Source: an uncultured Clostridia bacterium
GTDB taxonomy: Bacteria > Bacillota > Clostridia > Christensenellales > Aristaeellaceae
DNA: 13,653 bases
Direction: 5' to 3'
Assembly (NCBI GenBank): GCA_934631025.1
Contig: CAKTXR010000067.1
Coordinates: forward strand, 1 to 13,653
In this document: positions 13,118 through 13,653 of the stretch, piece by piece
How positions within the stretch are numbered: the first letter of the stretch is position 1
Layout: each line of letters opens with the position of its first letter
Made by a program: the position numbers and the translations under genes
Notes under the pieces: generated by a model
Databases searched by the model: none
Seen by the model: only the letters and a program-made list of their open reading frames with translations
Told to the model about the DNA's origin: nothing

Positions 13118-13597
13118 ATGTTAAAGTATGCCTTTGGCGGCAATACGCCGGAAGAGATATTACAGTTCATGATAGCCATTACGAATGATGCGAAGCATAT
13201 TACTCTAACTCGAAGCAAGACGAAAACATCGGTAACGATGTTCGGAGAGAATGTTTTTGGAATCAGGATAAATAGCCGTACACAGTGCCTTGATACAAAC
13301 AATCGCATTGTACTTGAATATGCGAAGAGGATAGTAGGTGTATCACAAACTAAAGATGTTGTACACATTTCACTTGTGATTGAAGAAGAATCCTTGACGC
13401 AGATTGAATCAATGGTGACGGAGGTTTATGAACAATGTCGAGCAGACGCTGGAAAAGAACCGTTTGGCTGCTGCAATGATCATGTGAGGTGTTCTGATAC
13501 AGGACATTGTCTGCACCTGGATGATGAAGAATATTGGGGGTGCTATTATAGAAAAAATCTTGAAGCTGGGCGCATATTTTATGGCTTGAATTTATAA
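13118..13597 (+). CDS. Uncharacterised protein with C-terminal cysteine cluster
   Basis: A 159-residue protein whose family I cannot name. Residues 1-90 look like a small alpha/beta domain (a helix near PEEILQFMIAIT, strands KHITLTRSK, TSVTMFGENVFGIRI and KDVVHISLVIEE), then a helix (LTQIESMVTEVYEQCRADAG). The C-terminus carries Cys118, Cys119, Cys125, Cys131 and Cys142, spaced CC-x5-C-x5-C-x10-C, running into YYRKNLEAGRIFYG. From memory, that tail resembles one seen at the ends of various Bacillota proteins linked to mobile DNA. It could bind zinc or an iron-sulphur cluster. GGAGGGAG 4-5 bases upstream of ATG supports the start. The gene is much more AT-rich than its neighbours (about 40% versus 65% GC in sampled lines), a sign of acquisition by transfer. 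Confidence 0.8.
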   Translation: MLKYAFGGNTPEEILQFMIAITNDAKHITLTRSKTKTSVTMFGENVFGIRINSRTQCLDTNNRIVLEYAKRIVGVSQTKDVVHISLVIEEESLTQIESMVTEVYEQCRADAGKEPFGCCNDHVRCSDTGHCLHLDDEEYWGCYYRKNLEAGRIFYGLNL

Positions 13598-13600
13598 TCT

Positions 13601-13653
13601 AAGTGCAACAGAAAAAGTGGCATCAGAGCGAACATTCCGATACAATAGAAGTT
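13601..13653 (+). other. Possible left end of an insertion sequence, cut by the window edge
   Basis: AAGTGCAACAGAAAAAGTGG begins four bases after the stop codon. The complement, GTTGCACTT, resembles the terminal repeats I recall from IS30-family elements. A -10-like TACAAT lies at 13641-13646. The other end is outside the window, so this is only a suggestion. Confidence 0.25.

Noticed and set aside
1..13653. CRISPR array, rRNA or tRNA genes
   Set aside because: No spaced direct repeats and no conserved rRNA or tRNA segments were seen when reading both strands. A covariance-model search was not possible.

Overview
The window looks like part of a chromosome from a GC-rich, low-oxygen Bacillota (Clostridia-type, probably gut-associated) bacterium. 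The support is strong AGGAGG-type ribosome binding sites, many near-consensus sigma-A promoters (TTGNNN, 16-18 bases, TATAAT), and Clostridia-type gene families: oleate hydratase with a TetR neighbour, a LacI-led CUT1 sugar transporter without its own ATPase, and a YugP-like membrane metallopeptidase. The taxonomic statement is inference. One line sampled in the 12.8 kb region is about 65% GC, whereas a line in the last gene is about 40% GC, so the right-hand end is probably acquired DNA.

Layout. 1-1045 (minus strand): a TetR-type regulator followed by the N-terminal third or less of an oleate hydratase that runs off the left edge. 1046-1298: a divergent promoter region. 1299-5772 (plus): a LacI-type regulator, then a sugar-type solute-binding protein and two MalF/MalG-type permeases. 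This is a carbohydrate uptake operon with an internal terminator-like hairpin after the binding protein. 5925-6368 (plus): a small lipoprotein. 6369-6600: a gene-free stretch full of hairpins, including two that compete for one arm. 6601-8376 (minus): a zinc metallopeptidase and an unrecognised protein. 8470-8757 (plus): a Dabb-domain protein. 8808-11770 (minus): dihydrodipicolinate synthase, a Gfo/Idh/MocA oxidoreductase and an arylamine N-acetyltransferase. 11809-11937: a 125-bp MITE-like element with perfect 16-bp inverted repeats flanked by TA. 12100-12927 (plus): a GNAT acetyltransferase, probably of two domains. 13118-13597 (plus): an AT-richer, unrecognised protein with a C-terminal cysteine cluster. 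It is followed by what may be the left end of an insertion sequence cut off by the window edge.

How the parts work together. The best-integrated unit is the LacI-ABC locus: the regulator has a consensus promoter with a CG-centred 14-bp near-palindrome at the expected transcription start. The locus would import an unidentified sugar or oligosaccharide using an ATPase encoded elsewhere. The TetR regulator and oleate hydratase form a second plausible pair, for sensing and detoxifying unsaturated fatty acids. Most of the rest is single genes with their own promoters and terminators. I found no CRISPR array, rRNA or tRNA. I see no clear new multi-gene system. The most unusual items are the MITE, the cysteine-cluster protein on AT-rich DNA, and the competing hairpins at 6436-6502.
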